Origin: CAZCGA01 sp964498075
Lineage (GTDB): Bacteria; Desulfobacterota; Binatia; HRBIN30
DNA length: 22,811 nucleotides
Direction of reading: 5' to 3'
Assembly: GCA_964498075.1 (NCBI GenBank)
Contig: CAZCGA010000108.1
Location: forward strand, 1-22,811
Positions 1 through 7,894 of the stretch are shown in pieces. The position numbers and the translations under genes were made by a program. The notes below the pieces were generated by a model that saw only the letters and a list, made by a program, of their open reading frames with translations, was not told the origin of the DNA and did no database searches. How positions within the stretch are numbered: position 1 is the stretch's first letter; each line of letters begins with the position of its first letter.

Positions 1-2
1 TG

Positions 3-1253
3 GAGTGGGGCCGCCTGATGGCGTACCTCGAGCAGTCGACACGGTACATCGCCTACAACGACCAGCGCGGCGGACGGTGGAAGTACCTCGTGCCTGCGGA
101 GATCCGCGACACCGCGCTGCAGGAACGATACACCCAGTGCCTCGATCGGGCGTTTGAAACCTATGCCCGTTGGATCGAGCCCGTGGAGAGATACTATCGA
201 GCAAAGTACCCGAAGGACGCCGATGACCCGGAAGGCGTCTACAAGCGGACGATCCGCGCCAAGGCGCTCGACACGCTGCGCGGCCTGCTGCCGGCGGCCA
301 CACAATCAAACGTGGGCCTGTACGGCACCGGGCAAGCCTACGAGGCGCTGCTGCTGCGTATGCGCGTGCATCCGCTGGAGGAGGTCCGCTCGTACGCCGA
401 CCTCATGCTCACCGAGCTGCGCACCGTCATCCCCTCCTTCTTGAAACGCGTCGACCGTGCGGACCGCGGCGGCCGTTGGAGTCGGTACATGCAGGAGACT
501 CGCGACGCCACGGCGGCGCTGGCGCAGCGCCTGCTCGGGGGCATCGCCCCGGAACCGCGCGCCGAGGTCGTGCTCACCGACTACGATCCGGATGCCGAGG
601 TGAAAGTTGTCGCCGCGGCGCTGTACGCGGTGTCGAACCTGCCTGATGACCAGCTGCTACAGCTGGCGCGTGAGATGACCGTCGACCAACGAACGGCCGT
701 GCTGCGCGCCTATATCGGCGACCGCGAGAACCGGCGGCACAAGCCGGGCCGCGCCTTCGAGCGCACCAGCTATCGCTTCGATGTCCTCACCGACTACGGC
801 GCGTTTCGCGATCTGCAACGCCATCGACTGCTGACGCTGGAGTGGCAGCCGCTCAGCCCACGCCACGGTTACGTGGTTTCGGAGCTGATCAAGGACGCCG
901 GCGCGATGGATGACTGGGAAGGCGTCATGCACGCGTCAGCGGCGCTCCATGATGCGCTGTGCGACGCGGGTCATGCGCCGGTCGCGCCCTACGCCGTGAG
1001 CATGGCCTATCGGGTCCGGTTCTACATGGAGCTGAACGCCCGCGAGGCGATGCACATGATCGAGCTGCGCACGGCACCGCAGGGCCATCCCTCGTATCGG
1101 CGCGTCTGTCAGCTGATGCACCGACTGATCGCCGAGCGGGCCGGACACCGCGCCCTGGCGGCGGCGATGTCCTTCGCCGATCACTCCGCCGTGGAGTTGG
1201 GGCGCTTGCATGCAGAGCGCGCCGGCGAGCAACGGCGCCAGGGACGGCCCTGA
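3..1253 (+). CDS. thyX: ThyX-like FAD-dependent thymidylate synthase, long (two-module) form, 5' truncated
   Basis: Probable flavin-dependent thymidylate synthase, which methylates dUMP to dTMP using methylenetetrahydrofolate and FAD. The frame is open to the left edge (codons EWGRL before the first ATG at 18), so the gene almost certainly starts upstream. Counting from that ATG, residues 5-10 (EQSTRY) resemble the end of a ThyX signature (NExSxRY). A second module near the C-terminus has RHR at 268-270 followed by a T/S-rich stretch and SPRHGY, then NARE at 340-343 and ELRTAPQGHPSYR at 349-361, like the ThyX C-terminal helix region. This fits the long ThyX-like proteins with two half-related modules rather than the roughly 230-residue classical enzyme. 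The canonical Asn-Glu after RHR is not kept in the second module, so that module may be structural. It converges on the DUF1015 gene with a 2-base gap. Family assignment is fairly sure; activity is not. Confidence 0.75.
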   Translation, partial: EWGRLMAYLEQSTRYIAYNDQRGGRWKYLVPAEIRDTALQERYTQCLDRAFETYARWIEPVERYYRAKYPKDADDPEGVYKRTIRAKALDTLRGLLPAATQSNVGLYGTGQAYEALLLRMRVHPLEEVRSYADLMLTELRTVIPSFLKRVDRADRGGRWSRYMQETRDATAALAQRLLGGIAPEPRAEVVLTDYDPDAEVKVVAAALYAVSNLPDDQLLQLAREMTVDQRTAVLRAYIGDRENRRHKPGRAFERTSYRFDVLTDYGAFRDLQRHRLLTLEWQPLSPRHGYVVSELIKDAGAMDDWEGVMHASAALHDALCDAGHAPVAPYAVSMAYRVRFYMELNAREAMHMIELRTAPQGHPSYRRVCQLMHRLIAERAGHRALAAAMSFADHSAVELGRLHAERAGEQRRQGRP

Positions 1254-1255
1254 GC

Positions 1256-2599
1256 CTACGACGCCGGCACCGCCGTCGATGTGGGCGCGCGCCGTGGCTG
1301 GGTGGTCGCCGCACCGTCGTCATCCAACGGATGGAAGACCAACCCCGTCAACAGCTTCGGGAAGAAGTACGTCGACTTCTCCGGCATGGTCTGCCCGGCG
1401 AGACATACGGCTTGGACATCGTCGATGCGCGGTGGGTTCATCAAGAAGCCCACTTGCGCGCCGCCGTCGACGGCGCTGAACGCAGCGTCATCGTCGTGCG
1501 TGTACGTCAGTCGCTTCTCCTGCGCGGCGGCCGCGCAATCGATACCCAGCACGCCGCGCAGGATGACCGTGTCGAGGACAGTGACGTCGAGGCGGCGGAC
1601 CCGCGGCGCCAGCTCTGCCGCGTACTGATCCATCACCGCCGGATCATCGAGCGTCGCAACGTACAACTCGTCGCTGCCCGCTAACGCCACGCCGAGCCTC
1701 ACCGGCTGGAAAGCGTGTCGCAGGCAGCTCCAGAACTCCGCGCGCGCCGTGCGCGGGAACGCGGCGAGCCGGAAGTGACGCCGCAGCCGTGTTACGATTT
1801 CTCGGCTCTCGATGCCGGTGGCCGCAAGCACCCGGTGCGTCGGCAGGATGACGAGGCCGGGGTGACTCATGCAGGTGAGGTACATCAGCACGAAGTTGTG
1901 CGGCGCGTTGTCATCCGTCGCCCCCTGCCGGCGACAGTCCTCGCTGTAGGCCAGCGCCGTCTCGTAGCGATGGTGTCCATCCGCGATGAAGACGGTGTCC
2001 TCGCGCAGCGCGTCGGTGATCGCTGCTATGGCGTCCGGCTGCGTCAGCAGCCATAGCTGATGCTGCACGTCGGAGCTGTCGCGGACACTGACATCGGCGG
2101 CGTGCGTCGCGGCGATCCGGCGCGCCGGGTCCAGCGCTTCCATCTTGCCCGCGAACAACCCGAAGATCGGACTGAGATTGGTGTGGCAGGCGCGCAGCAG
2201 GCGCATCCGATCTTCCTTGGCGCGCGCGAAGGTGCGCTCGTGCGGCCGAATCCGACCGGTGTGAAAAGGCTCGAGACGGACGATGCCGATGACCCCTTCG
2301 CGTTGGCGTGGACTGCCATCGGGCAGCTGAAACTGCTCGACGTAGTAACACAGCGCCGGCGGCACCTCGCGGATCAACACCCCGTTGCGGCACCAGGTAC
2401 GCAGCAGCTCACCCGCCTCACGGTACGGATCCGCGCTACGATTGAGAATCAGCCGCACCACGTTGTGCCGGCTGCGCGCGTAGAGCACGTCGCGTTGCGC
2501 CTCCGAGATGACGTCGTAGGGTGGCGCAACCACTGTCGAGAGATCACCAACGACAGCCGGGTTGTAGCGCAGCGGCCGGAACGGTCGCAGGATCGCCAT
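1256..2599 (-). CDS. DUF1015 family protein (COG4198)
   Basis: A 447-residue soluble protein of the DUF1015 family, whose biochemical role I do not know with confidence. Family hallmarks are visible: VAPPYDVIS at residues 24-32, RPHERTFARAKEDRMRLL at about 118-135, ADGHHRYETALAY at 206-218 and LPTHRVL at 252-258. The His-His-Arg of the third motif looks like a catalytic or ligand site but this is inference. No signal peptide or membrane segment is visible. The ATG start lies 2 bases after the tsaC stop, and it is the last gene of the alr-purH-purD-purE-tsaC cluster, so it is probably co-transcribed. The C-terminal stop sits 2 bases from the stop of the convergent ThyX gene, leaving no room for a separate terminator. 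Length is normal for the family. Confidence 0.88.
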   Translation of the reverse strand: MAILRPFRPLRYNPAVVGDLSTVVAPPYDVISEAQRDVLYARSRHNVVRLILNRSADPYREAGELLRTWCRNGVLIREVPPALCYYVEQFQLPDGSPRQREGVIGIVRLEPFHTGRIRPHERTFARAKEDRMRLLRACHTNLSPIFGLFAGKMEALDPARRIAATHAADVSVRDSSDVQHQLWLLTQPDAIAAITDALREDTVFIADGHHRYETALAYSEDCRRQGATDDNAPHNFVLMYLTCMSHPGLVILPTHRVLAATGIESREIVTRLRRHFRLAAFPRTARAEFWSCLRHAFQPVRLGVALAGSDELYVATLDDPAVMDQYAAELAPRVRRLDVTVLDTVILRGVLGIDCAAAAQEKRLTYTHDDDAAFSAVDGGAQVGFLMNPPRIDDVQAVCLAGQTMPEKSTYFFPKLLTGLVFHPLDDDGAATTQPRRAPTSTAVPAS

Positions 2600-2601
2600 G
2601 C

Positions 2602-3237
2602 TTACACCAACTGGGCAACGCCGGCACGGAGCGCATCCGCCGCAACCGCACCCTCGCGGATGATCCGCAACGCGCCGCGGGCATCCACCACCGTCGATGC
2701 CGGCGTGCCGCGCAGCGTTCCGCCATCGATGTAGACATCCACGGCGGCACCGAAGTAGTCGCGGGCTTCCTCGATGCGCGTCGGCGGTCGCAAGCCGGCC
2801 GGGTTGGCGCTCGGCGCGGTCACCGGCCGGCCGAGTGCCCGCACCAGGCTCGTCGCCAGCGGGTGGCTGGAGAGACGCACACCGATCCCACCGCCTGCTC
2901 CCGTCAGCACCGCGGACGCCCCGGCACGCGCCGCGAGCACGATCGTCAGCGGGCCGGGCCAGAAGCGGCCCATCAACGCTTCCGCTTGCGGGGGGATGTC
3001 GGTGACCAACGTCCGCACCATGTCCAGATCGCTGACGAGCAGCGCAATCGGCTTGCCGGGCTCGCGCCCTTTCAACTCGACGAGCCGTTGTAACGCCGCC
3101 GCGTTGAGCGCATCAACGCCGAGGCCGTAGAACGTCTCGGTCGGGTAGACCACGATGCCACCACGCGACAAGGCGCGGGCCGCAGCCGCGATCGACTCCC
3201 GATCAGGCAGGCTTACGCTGTCGTTGCAGGCGCGCAT
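2602..3237 (-). CDS. tsaC: L-threonylcarbamoyladenylate synthase (Sua5/YrdC/YciO family)
   Basis: Predicted to make threonylcarbamoyl-AMP from threonine, bicarbonate and ATP, the first step of t6A formation at position 37 of ANN-decoding tRNAs. The 211-residue protein is a single YrdC domain without the C-terminal Sua5 extension. Diagnostic motifs are YPTETFYGLG at 31-40, KGREPGKP at 56-63, RFWPGPLT, GVRLSSHPLA and TAPSANPAG. The ATG at 3237 lies inside the end of purE, giving a 35-base overlap in another frame. I kept it because 21-22 residues precede the conserved GGxVxYPTET segment, as is usual, and no other start codon is seen nearby. The DUF1015 gene follows after 2 bases. The overlap implies translational coupling to purE. 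Confidence 0.93.
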   Translation of the reverse strand: MRACNDSVSLPDRESIAAAARALSRGGIVVYPTETFYGLGVDALNAAALQRLVELKGREPGKPIALLVSDLDMVRTLVTDIPPQAEALMGRFWPGPLTIVLAARAGASAVLTGAGGGIGVRLSSHPLATSLVRALGRPVTAPSANPAGLRPPTRIEEARDYFGAAVDVYIDGGTLRGTPASTVVDARGALRIIREGAVAADALRAGVAQLV

Positions 3238-3718
3238 TCTTCTCGTCGACTTGCTTGGCCAGCTCGGTCTTCAGCGCCGCGAGCCGCGCCGCCAGCTGCG
3301 CGTCGCTCAGGGCCAGGATCTGCGCCGCCAGGATGGCGGCGTTCTCCGCCCCATTCTTACCGATCGCGACCGTCGCCACCGGCACCCCGGCAGGCATCTG
3401 CACCGTCGCCAGCAACGCATCCAATCCGCGCAGGCTGCCGGCTTCGAGCGGCACACCGATCACCGGCAAGGTGGTGTGCGAGGCGACGACGCCTGCGAGG
3501 TGCGCCGCCACACCGGCACCGGCGATCAACACGTGCAGCCCGCGCTCGCGGGCCGAACTGGCGTACGCCGCGGTACGCTGCGGGGCGCGATGCGCCGAGG
3601 TGACCGTCACCTCGTACGGCACACCGAGCGCGTCCAAGCGCGCAGCCGCGGCAGACATGACCTCCCAGTCACTGTCGCTGCCCATGAGAATGCCGACGCG
3701 CGGCGCAGGCTTCTTCAC
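3203..3718 (-). CDS. purE: N5-carboxyaminoimidazole ribonucleotide mutase PurE (class I)
   Basis: Predicted to convert N5-CAIR to CAIR in de novo purine synthesis. The 171-residue protein shows GSDSDW at 13-18, SAHR at 41-44 with the catalytic-type His43, the AGAGVAAHLAGVVASHT segment at 66-82 and the SLRGLDALLATVQMPAGVPVATVAIG core at 95-120, matching class I PurE. The frame is open far upstream inside purD, but the start is taken as GTG at 3718. It overlaps the purD stop as GTGA and puts the first conserved strand about 8 residues in, as in the family. A later ATG would remove part of the nucleotide-binding strand. The C-terminus ends in a short charged tail. PurK, the usual partner that makes N5-CAIR, is not in the window. 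Confidence 0.92.
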   Translation of the reverse strand: MKKPAPRVGILMGSDSDWEVMSAAAARLDALGVPYEVTVTSAHRAPQRTAAYASSARERGLHVLIAGAGVAAHLAGVVASHTTLPVIGVPLEAGSLRGLDALLATVQMPAGVPVATVAIGKNGAENAAILAAQILALSDAQLAARLAALKTELAKQVDEKNARLQRQRKPA

Positions 3719-4992
3719 GCCTGCCTCTCCAAGGCGCGATGACCGATGTCGCGCCGGTACTGCATGCCGTCCCACTCGATCTGCTCCACCGCCCAATAGG
3801 CTTCCGTGACCGCGTCGCGCACCGTCTTGCCCAGTGCCGTCACCCCCAGCACGCGTCCTCCGTTGGTCACGATCGTATCGTCGCGGCGCGCCGTGCCGGC
3901 GTGGAAAACCACACCGTTCTGCCAGCCGCGCAACGCGTCCAATCCGCGAATGACCTTGCCCTTCTCGTACGTGCCCGGGTAACCCGCCGCCGCCAGGACG
4001 ACACACGCGGCGGGGCGCTCGTCCCACTCCATCTCGACCTCCGCCAACCGCCGATCTACACACGCGTCCAACAGCGGCACCAAATCACTTTTCAGACGCA
4101 GCATCAACGGCTGACATTCCGGATCGCCGAAGCGCGCGTTGAACTCCAACACCTTCGGGCCGCTGTCGGTCATCATCAGGCCGGCGTACAGCACGCCGCG
4201 GTAGTCAATCGCCGGATCGCCGAGCGCGGCGAGCACCGGCTCCATGATCTCGCGCATGATGCGCTCGTGCATGACCGGCGTGACCACCGGCGCGGGCGAG
4301 TAGGCACCCATGCCGCCGGTGTTGGGTCCGGTCTCGCCGTCGAAGGCGCGCTTGTGGTCCTGCGACGACGCCAGCGGCAGCACCGTGCGTCCGTCCACCA
4401 GCGCGATGAACGACGCCTCCTCACCTTCGAGGAACTCCTCGACCACGATGCGCGCGCCGGCCTCGCCGAAGATGCGCGTCCGCATGATCTCGTCGATGGC
4501 CTCGTGTGCCTCCTTCACCGTCTGGCAGATGACCACACCCTTGCCTGCCGCGAGGCCATCGGTCTTGACCACGATCGGCGCGCCGACTTCGGTGGCGTAG
4601 CGCGTTGCCTCGTCAGGATCCGAGAACGCTCCGAAGAATCCGCTCGGCACGCCGTGGCGGCGCAGCAGCTCCTTGGTGAAGGCCTTGCTACCTTCGATCT
4701 GCGCGGCCGCCCGCGTCGGCCCGAAGATCCGCAGCCGGTGCCGCTGAAACTCGTCGACGATCCCGAGCGTCAGGGGCAGCTCCGGTCCGACCACCGTCAA
4801 GTCGATCCGCTCGTCGCGGGCGAAGCGCGCCAGGCCCGGCACGTCGTCGGCCGCCAGCGGCACCAGCTCCGCCACGTCAGCGATCCCGGCATTTCCGGGA
4901 GCGCAGAATACCCGCCTGACGCGCGGCGACCGGCGAATCTTCCACGCCAGCGCATGCTCGCGGCCGCCGCTACCGATCACCAGGATGTTCAT
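3715..4992 (-). CDS. purD: Phosphoribosylamine-glycine ligase (GAR synthetase)
   Basis: Predicted to ligate glycine to phosphoribosylamine with ATP, giving GAR, the second step of de novo purine synthesis. The 425 residues have normal PurD length and order: N-terminal GSGGREHALAWK at 7-18, GPELPLTLGIVD at 69-80, the ATP-grasp loop KTDGLAAGKG at 143-152, GPNTGGMGAYSP at 222-233 and the metal-binding EFNARFGDPE at 283-292. The ATG at 4992 sits directly before MNILVIGSGG, the usual N-terminus. I see no clear Shine-Dalgarno sequence upstream, because the 138-base gap to purH is occupied by a hairpin repeat ending about 20 bases away. The stop overlaps the purE GTG start (GTGA), so the two are probably translationally coupled. 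Confidence 0.96.
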   Translation of the reverse strand: MNILVIGSGGREHALAWKIRRSPRVRRVFCAPGNAGIADVAELVPLAADDVPGLARFARDERIDLTVVGPELPLTLGIVDEFQRHRLRIFGPTRAAAQIEGSKAFTKELLRRHGVPSGFFGAFSDPDEATRYATEVGAPIVVKTDGLAAGKGVVICQTVKEAHEAIDEIMRTRIFGEAGARIVVEEFLEGEEASFIALVDGRTVLPLASSQDHKRAFDGETGPNTGGMGAYSPAPVVTPVMHERIMREIMEPVLAALGDPAIDYRGVLYAGLMMTDSGPKVLEFNARFGDPECQPLMLRLKSDLVPLLDACVDRRLAEVEMEWDERPAACVVLAAAGYPGTYEKGKVIRGLDALRGWQNGVVFHAGTARRDDTIVTNGGRVLGVTALGKTVRDAVTEAYWAVEQIEWDGMQYRRDIGHRALERQA

Positions 4993-5010
4993 GCGGCGGG
5001 ACGGGAGAAT

Positions 5011-5125
5011 GGAAAATCAGAAACCCGAAACGCAAAACCGACAAGAGCAGACGGCCCTCCGCGTTCCCGTCTTCTATTGGCCGGTTTTGAATTTCCGGTT
5101 CCCTGTTTCCGGTTTCCCATTTTCC
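5011..5125. repeat. Long imperfect inverted repeat in the purH-purD gap
   Basis: This fills most of the 138-base gap between purH and purD. Perfectly paired blocks, outer to inner, are GGAAAAT (5011-5017) with ATTTTCC (5119-5125), GAAACC (5020-5025) with GGTTTC (5111-5116), GAAAC (5027-5031) with GTTTC (5105-5109), CAAAACCG (5033-5040) with CGGTTTTG (5082-5089) and AGACGG (5049-5054) with CCGTCT (5067-5072). The right arm is longer because the unit TTTCCGGTT is repeated. If purH and purD share a transcript, this would fold into a long RNA hairpin. It has no U-run, so a simple intrinsic terminator is not indicated. Confidence 0.85.
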
Positions 5126-5130
5126 GATTC

Positions 5131-6684
5131 CTAGTGGCGGAAGTGCCGCACACCGGTGAACACCATCGCCAGGTTGTGTGCGTTGGCCGCGGCGATCACG
5201 TCCTCGTCGCGGACGCTGCCGCCGGGTTGCACCACCGCCGTTGCGCCTGCTTTGGCCGCTTCGTCGACCCCGTCGGGAAACGGGAAGAACGCGTCGCTGG
5301 CGAGCACCGATCCCTTCAACGACACGCCAACCCGCGCCGCCTTCTCGCGGGCAGCATGCACCGGATCGACCCGCGAGGTCGCGCCGCCGCCCAGCGCCAG
5401 CGTCTGCTGTGACCTCACGAAGGCGATGGCGTTCGACTTCACGTGCTTCACCACTTTCAAACCGAACGCCAGGCCGGCGTACTCTTCCGCCGTCGGCGGG
5501 CGCGTCGTGACGACTCGGGCGGCGCGCGGATCCTCCATGGCGCTATCGGCATCCTGCACCAGCAGGCCACCAAACACACCACGCACCTCGCGTCCGCCTT
5601 TGCGCATCACGTCGGGATGCCAGCGCATCAGGCGGCGATTCTTCTTCTTGCGCAAGAACTCGAGCGCGTCCGGCGCGAAGTCCGGCGCGATCAGCACCTC
5701 GGTGAAGATCTCGTCGACCTCGCGCGCCAAGTCGAGTGTCCACGTGCGATTGCAGACGAGAATGCCGCCGAACGGCGAGTCGGGATCCGTGGCGAAGGCT
5801 CGGCGATAGGCTGCCAAGACGCCGGACCCCGTTCCGACGCCGCACGGCGTGTTGTGCTTGAGTATGGCGACCGCCGCGTCGGCGTCATCGATGAACTCCC
5901 GCATCAGGTACAGGGCGGCATTGATGTCGACGATGTTGTTGTAGGACAGCTCCTTGCCGTGCAGCTGCTCGACGGCGCGGAAGAAGTCGCCGTACAGTGC
6001 CGCCTGCTGGTGCGGGTTCTCGCCGTAGCGCAGATCCTGCGCCTTGCGCAGTCCGATGTGGATGGTCTCACCGAACGGCTTGCGCCCGCCGTCGTCGACG
6101 GTGCCGAGGTAGTCGGCGATCGCCCCGTCGTAGTGCGCCGTCGTCGCGAAGGCCTTGCGTGCCAGGCGCGCGTTGGTTGCGGGCGAGACCGTCCCACCGC
6201 TACCGCGCATCTCGTCCGCGATGACCGAGTAGTCTGCCGGATCAACCACCACGGTCACGTCGTGATGGTTCTTCGCGGCCGAGCGCACCATCGACGGGCC
6301 GCCGATGTCGATGTTCTCGATGGCGTCCTCGAAGCTACAGTCCGGACGCGCCACGGTCGCTTCGAACGGGTAGAGATTGACCACCACCATGTCGATCGGC
6401 GCGATGTGGTGCGCGGCCATCTGCTCCTGGTGATGCCGGTCGTCGCGCCGGCCGAGGATACCGCCATGGATTTTCGGGTGCAGCGTCTTCACGCGCCCAT
6501 CGAGGATTTCCGGCGAGCCGGTGTGGTCGCTCACCGCCACCACCGGGATGCCCGCGTCCGCGAGCAGCTTCGCGGTGCCGCCGGTCGACAGGACCTCGAC
6601 GCCGAGCTCACGCAGCGCTTTCACGAAGTCGACCAGCCCGGTCTTGTCGCTGACACTCACCAACGCCCGCGTAATCTTCGCCAT
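5131..6684 (-). CDS. purH: Bifunctional AICAR formyltransferase / IMP cyclohydrolase
   Basis: Predicted to catalyse the last two steps to IMP: formyl transfer from 10-formyl-THF to AICAR, then ring closure. From the ATG at 6684 the protein has 517 residues, the normal PurH length. The N-terminal MGS-like cyclohydrolase domain includes STGGTAKLL at 33-41 and KTLHPKIHGG at 66-75. The transformylase domain follows from about residue 200, with RYGENPHQQAALY, SYNNIVDINAAL, the catalytic Lys-His pair in ILKHNTPCGVG, and SPFGGI. The frame stays open upstream to 6885, but 6684 is preferred because MAKITRALVSVSDKTG is the typical start and a GGGAGGGG ribosome-binding site lies 5 bases upstream inside the end of alr. 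The alr stop is 2 bases away. Confidence 0.96.
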   Translation of the reverse strand: MAKITRALVSVSDKTGLVDFVKALRELGVEVLSTGGTAKLLADAGIPVVAVSDHTGSPEILDGRVKTLHPKIHGGILGRRDDRHHQEQMAAHHIAPIDMVVVNLYPFEATVARPDCSFEDAIENIDIGGPSMVRSAAKNHHDVTVVVDPADYSVIADEMRGSGGTVSPATNARLARKAFATTAHYDGAIADYLGTVDDGGRKPFGETIHIGLRKAQDLRYGENPHQQAALYGDFFRAVEQLHGKELSYNNIVDINAALYLMREFIDDADAAVAILKHNTPCGVGTGSGVLAAYRRAFATDPDSPFGGILVCNRTWTLDLAREVDEIFTEVLIAPDFAPDALEFLRKKKNRRLMRWHPDVMRKGGREVRGVFGGLLVQDADSAMEDPRAARVVTTRPPTAEEYAGLAFGLKVVKHVKSNAIAFVRSQQTLALGGGATSRVDPVHAAREKAARVGVSLKGSVLASDAFFPFPDGVDEAAKAGATAVVQPGGSVRDEDVIAAANAHNLAMVFTGVRHFRH

Positions 6685-6686
6685 AC

Positions 6687-7814
6687 CTACCCCTCCCATC
6701 CCCGCAACACTCGTGGCACGCGCTTGCCCAGCCGGGTCAGCACCTCGTAGGTCACGCTGCCTTGCCAGTCCGCCACTTCGGCCACGGTGATTTCGGCCCC
6801 GTCTTGGCGGCCCCACAGGACGACCTCGTCGCCGAGCTGCACACCGGGTACGTCCGTGACGTCGACCATGGTGAGATCCATGCACACCGCGCCGACTATC
6901 GGCGCCCGCTGTCCGTGCACCAGGACGAAGGCGCGGTTCGACAGCGCCCGGCTGTAGCCGTCGGCGTAGCCGATCGGCAGCGTCGCGATCAGGCTGGGGC
7001 GGCGGGTGACGAACGTTTGCCCGTAGCTCACCGGGAACTCCGACGGGACGTTCTTGAGCTGCGCGATGTGCGTCACCAGCCGCATCGCCGGCCGTAAGCC
7101 GCTCGGCGCCGTCATGCCCGCGGGCGGCACGCCGTACAACACGATGCCTGGCCGGACCAGCGTAAAGTGTGTGTCCGGCCGCGTCAGCGTCGCCGCACTG
7201 TTGGCGATGTGTATCCAGCGCGGCGACACGCCGGCAACCCGCAGAAAGTCGACCGCCTGCTGGAACGTCTTGAGCTGATAGTCGGAGTACTCGCGGTCCA
7301 CGCTGTCGGCGTTGGCGAAGTGCGAGAAGATGCCGTCGATCTCGAAGCGGCCGGCACGCCGCAGCTCGTCGAGTAGCGCCGGCAGCTCGGCCGGTAGGAT
7401 GCCGATGCGTCCCATGCCGGTATCGACCTTGATGTGCACGCGCAGGCGCTGGGGCGCCGCCGCGCCGAGATCACGCACCATGTCGCGGTGCAGAACGGCA
7501 ACCGCGAGCTCGTGCTCGCGCAGCGCGGGGACGTCGCGGCCGGCGGCGCCGGTGAGCACCAGGATCGGCTGGCGCACGCCGGCGTCACGCAGCTCCGCTC
7601 CTTCCTCGACGGTCGCCACACCGAAGACATCGGCCGCGACTTGCGCGAAGATCGGCGCGACCAAACGTGCGCCGTGCCCATAGGCGTCCGCCTTCACGAC
7701 CGCCAGGATCCCTACGCCTCGCGCGACTGCCGCACGCACCAGCGCGAAGTTGTCGCGCAGAGCCGCAGCGTCGATCGCAGCGAAAGTTGGACGTCCAACC
7801 GAGGTGTATGTCAT
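6687..7814 (-). CDS. alr: Alanine racemase (PLP-dependent)
   Basis: Predicted to interconvert L- and D-alanine for peptidoglycan. The 375 residues match family length. The PLP-binding signature VVKADAYGHG has the Schiff-base Lys at residue 41. The catalytic Tyr equivalent to Tyr265 of the Geobacillus enzyme is Tyr264 in PVSYGQTF, and IGYADGYSR, VGAVCMDLTMVDVT and a C-terminal beta domain follow. The ATG at 7814 is the only plausible start: the upstream frame reaches a stop without another start codon, and no strong Shine-Dalgarno sequence precedes it. It is the first gene of the minus-strand cluster and is divergent from thiS across 80 bases. Pairing with purH is a genomic convenience rather than a known pathway link. 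Confidence 0.95.
   Translation of the reverse strand: MTYTSVGRPTFAAIDAAALRDNFALVRAAVARGVGILAVVKADAYGHGARLVAPIFAQVAADVFGVATVEEGAELRDAGVRQPILVLTGAAGRDVPALREHELAVAVLHRDMVRDLGAAAPQRLRVHIKVDTGMGRIGILPAELPALLDELRRAGRFEIDGIFSHFANADSVDREYSDYQLKTFQQAVDFLRVAGVSPRWIHIANSAATLTRPDTHFTLVRPGIVLYGVPPAGMTAPSGLRPAMRLVTHIAQLKNVPSEFPVSYGQTFVTRRPSLIATLPIGYADGYSRALSNRAFVLVHGQRAPIVGAVCMDLTMVDVTDVPGVQLGDEVVLWGRQDGAEITVAEVADWQGSVTYEVLTRLGKRVPRVLRGWEG
6690..6697 (-). promoter_or_regulatory. Shine-Dalgarno site that fixes the purH start
   Basis: On the minus strand GGGAGGGG lies 5 bases before the ATG at 6684. It is within the last codons of alr and supports 6684 over the longer open frame upstream. Confidence 0.7.
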
Positions 7815-7894
7815 GGGTGGAGCGGCGAGTGCGCCCCGCTTACCAGACGCTCTCCTGGTTGTAAAGGTAGGATTGAACGACTATCGTTTTCGCC
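7815..7894. promoter_or_regulatory. Divergent promoter region between alr and thiS
   Basis: This 80-base gap must hold promoters for both operons. On the plus strand TTGTAA (7859-7864), a 17-base spacer and TATCGT (7882-7887) form a plausible sigma70-like promoter. Its expected transcription start is at about 7894-7895, at the thiS GTG itself, which would give a leaderless thiS mRNA; no Shine-Dalgarno sequence precedes thiS. No clear promoter was found for alr. No conserved TPP riboswitch core is visible, and the gap is too short for one together with a promoter. Confidence 0.4.

Noticed and set aside
3719..4063. N-terminal extension of purE to 4063
   Set aside because: It is an out-of-frame reading of purD; PurE family length and the GTGA overlap support 3718.
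3739..6750. Long plus-strand open frames opposite purD and purH
   Set aside because: They are antisense to purD and purH and show no family motif. Long shadow frames are expected at this base composition.
6685..6885. N-terminal extension of purH to an ATG at 6885
   Set aside because: The extra 67 residues overlap alr, are Arg/Gly-rich and match no PurH. A good Shine-Dalgarno site favours 6684.
7815..7894. TPP riboswitch upstream of thiS
   Set aside because: The gap is 80 bases and I see none of the conserved core words (CTGAGA, ACCTGATCTGG-like); a promoter would also have to fit.
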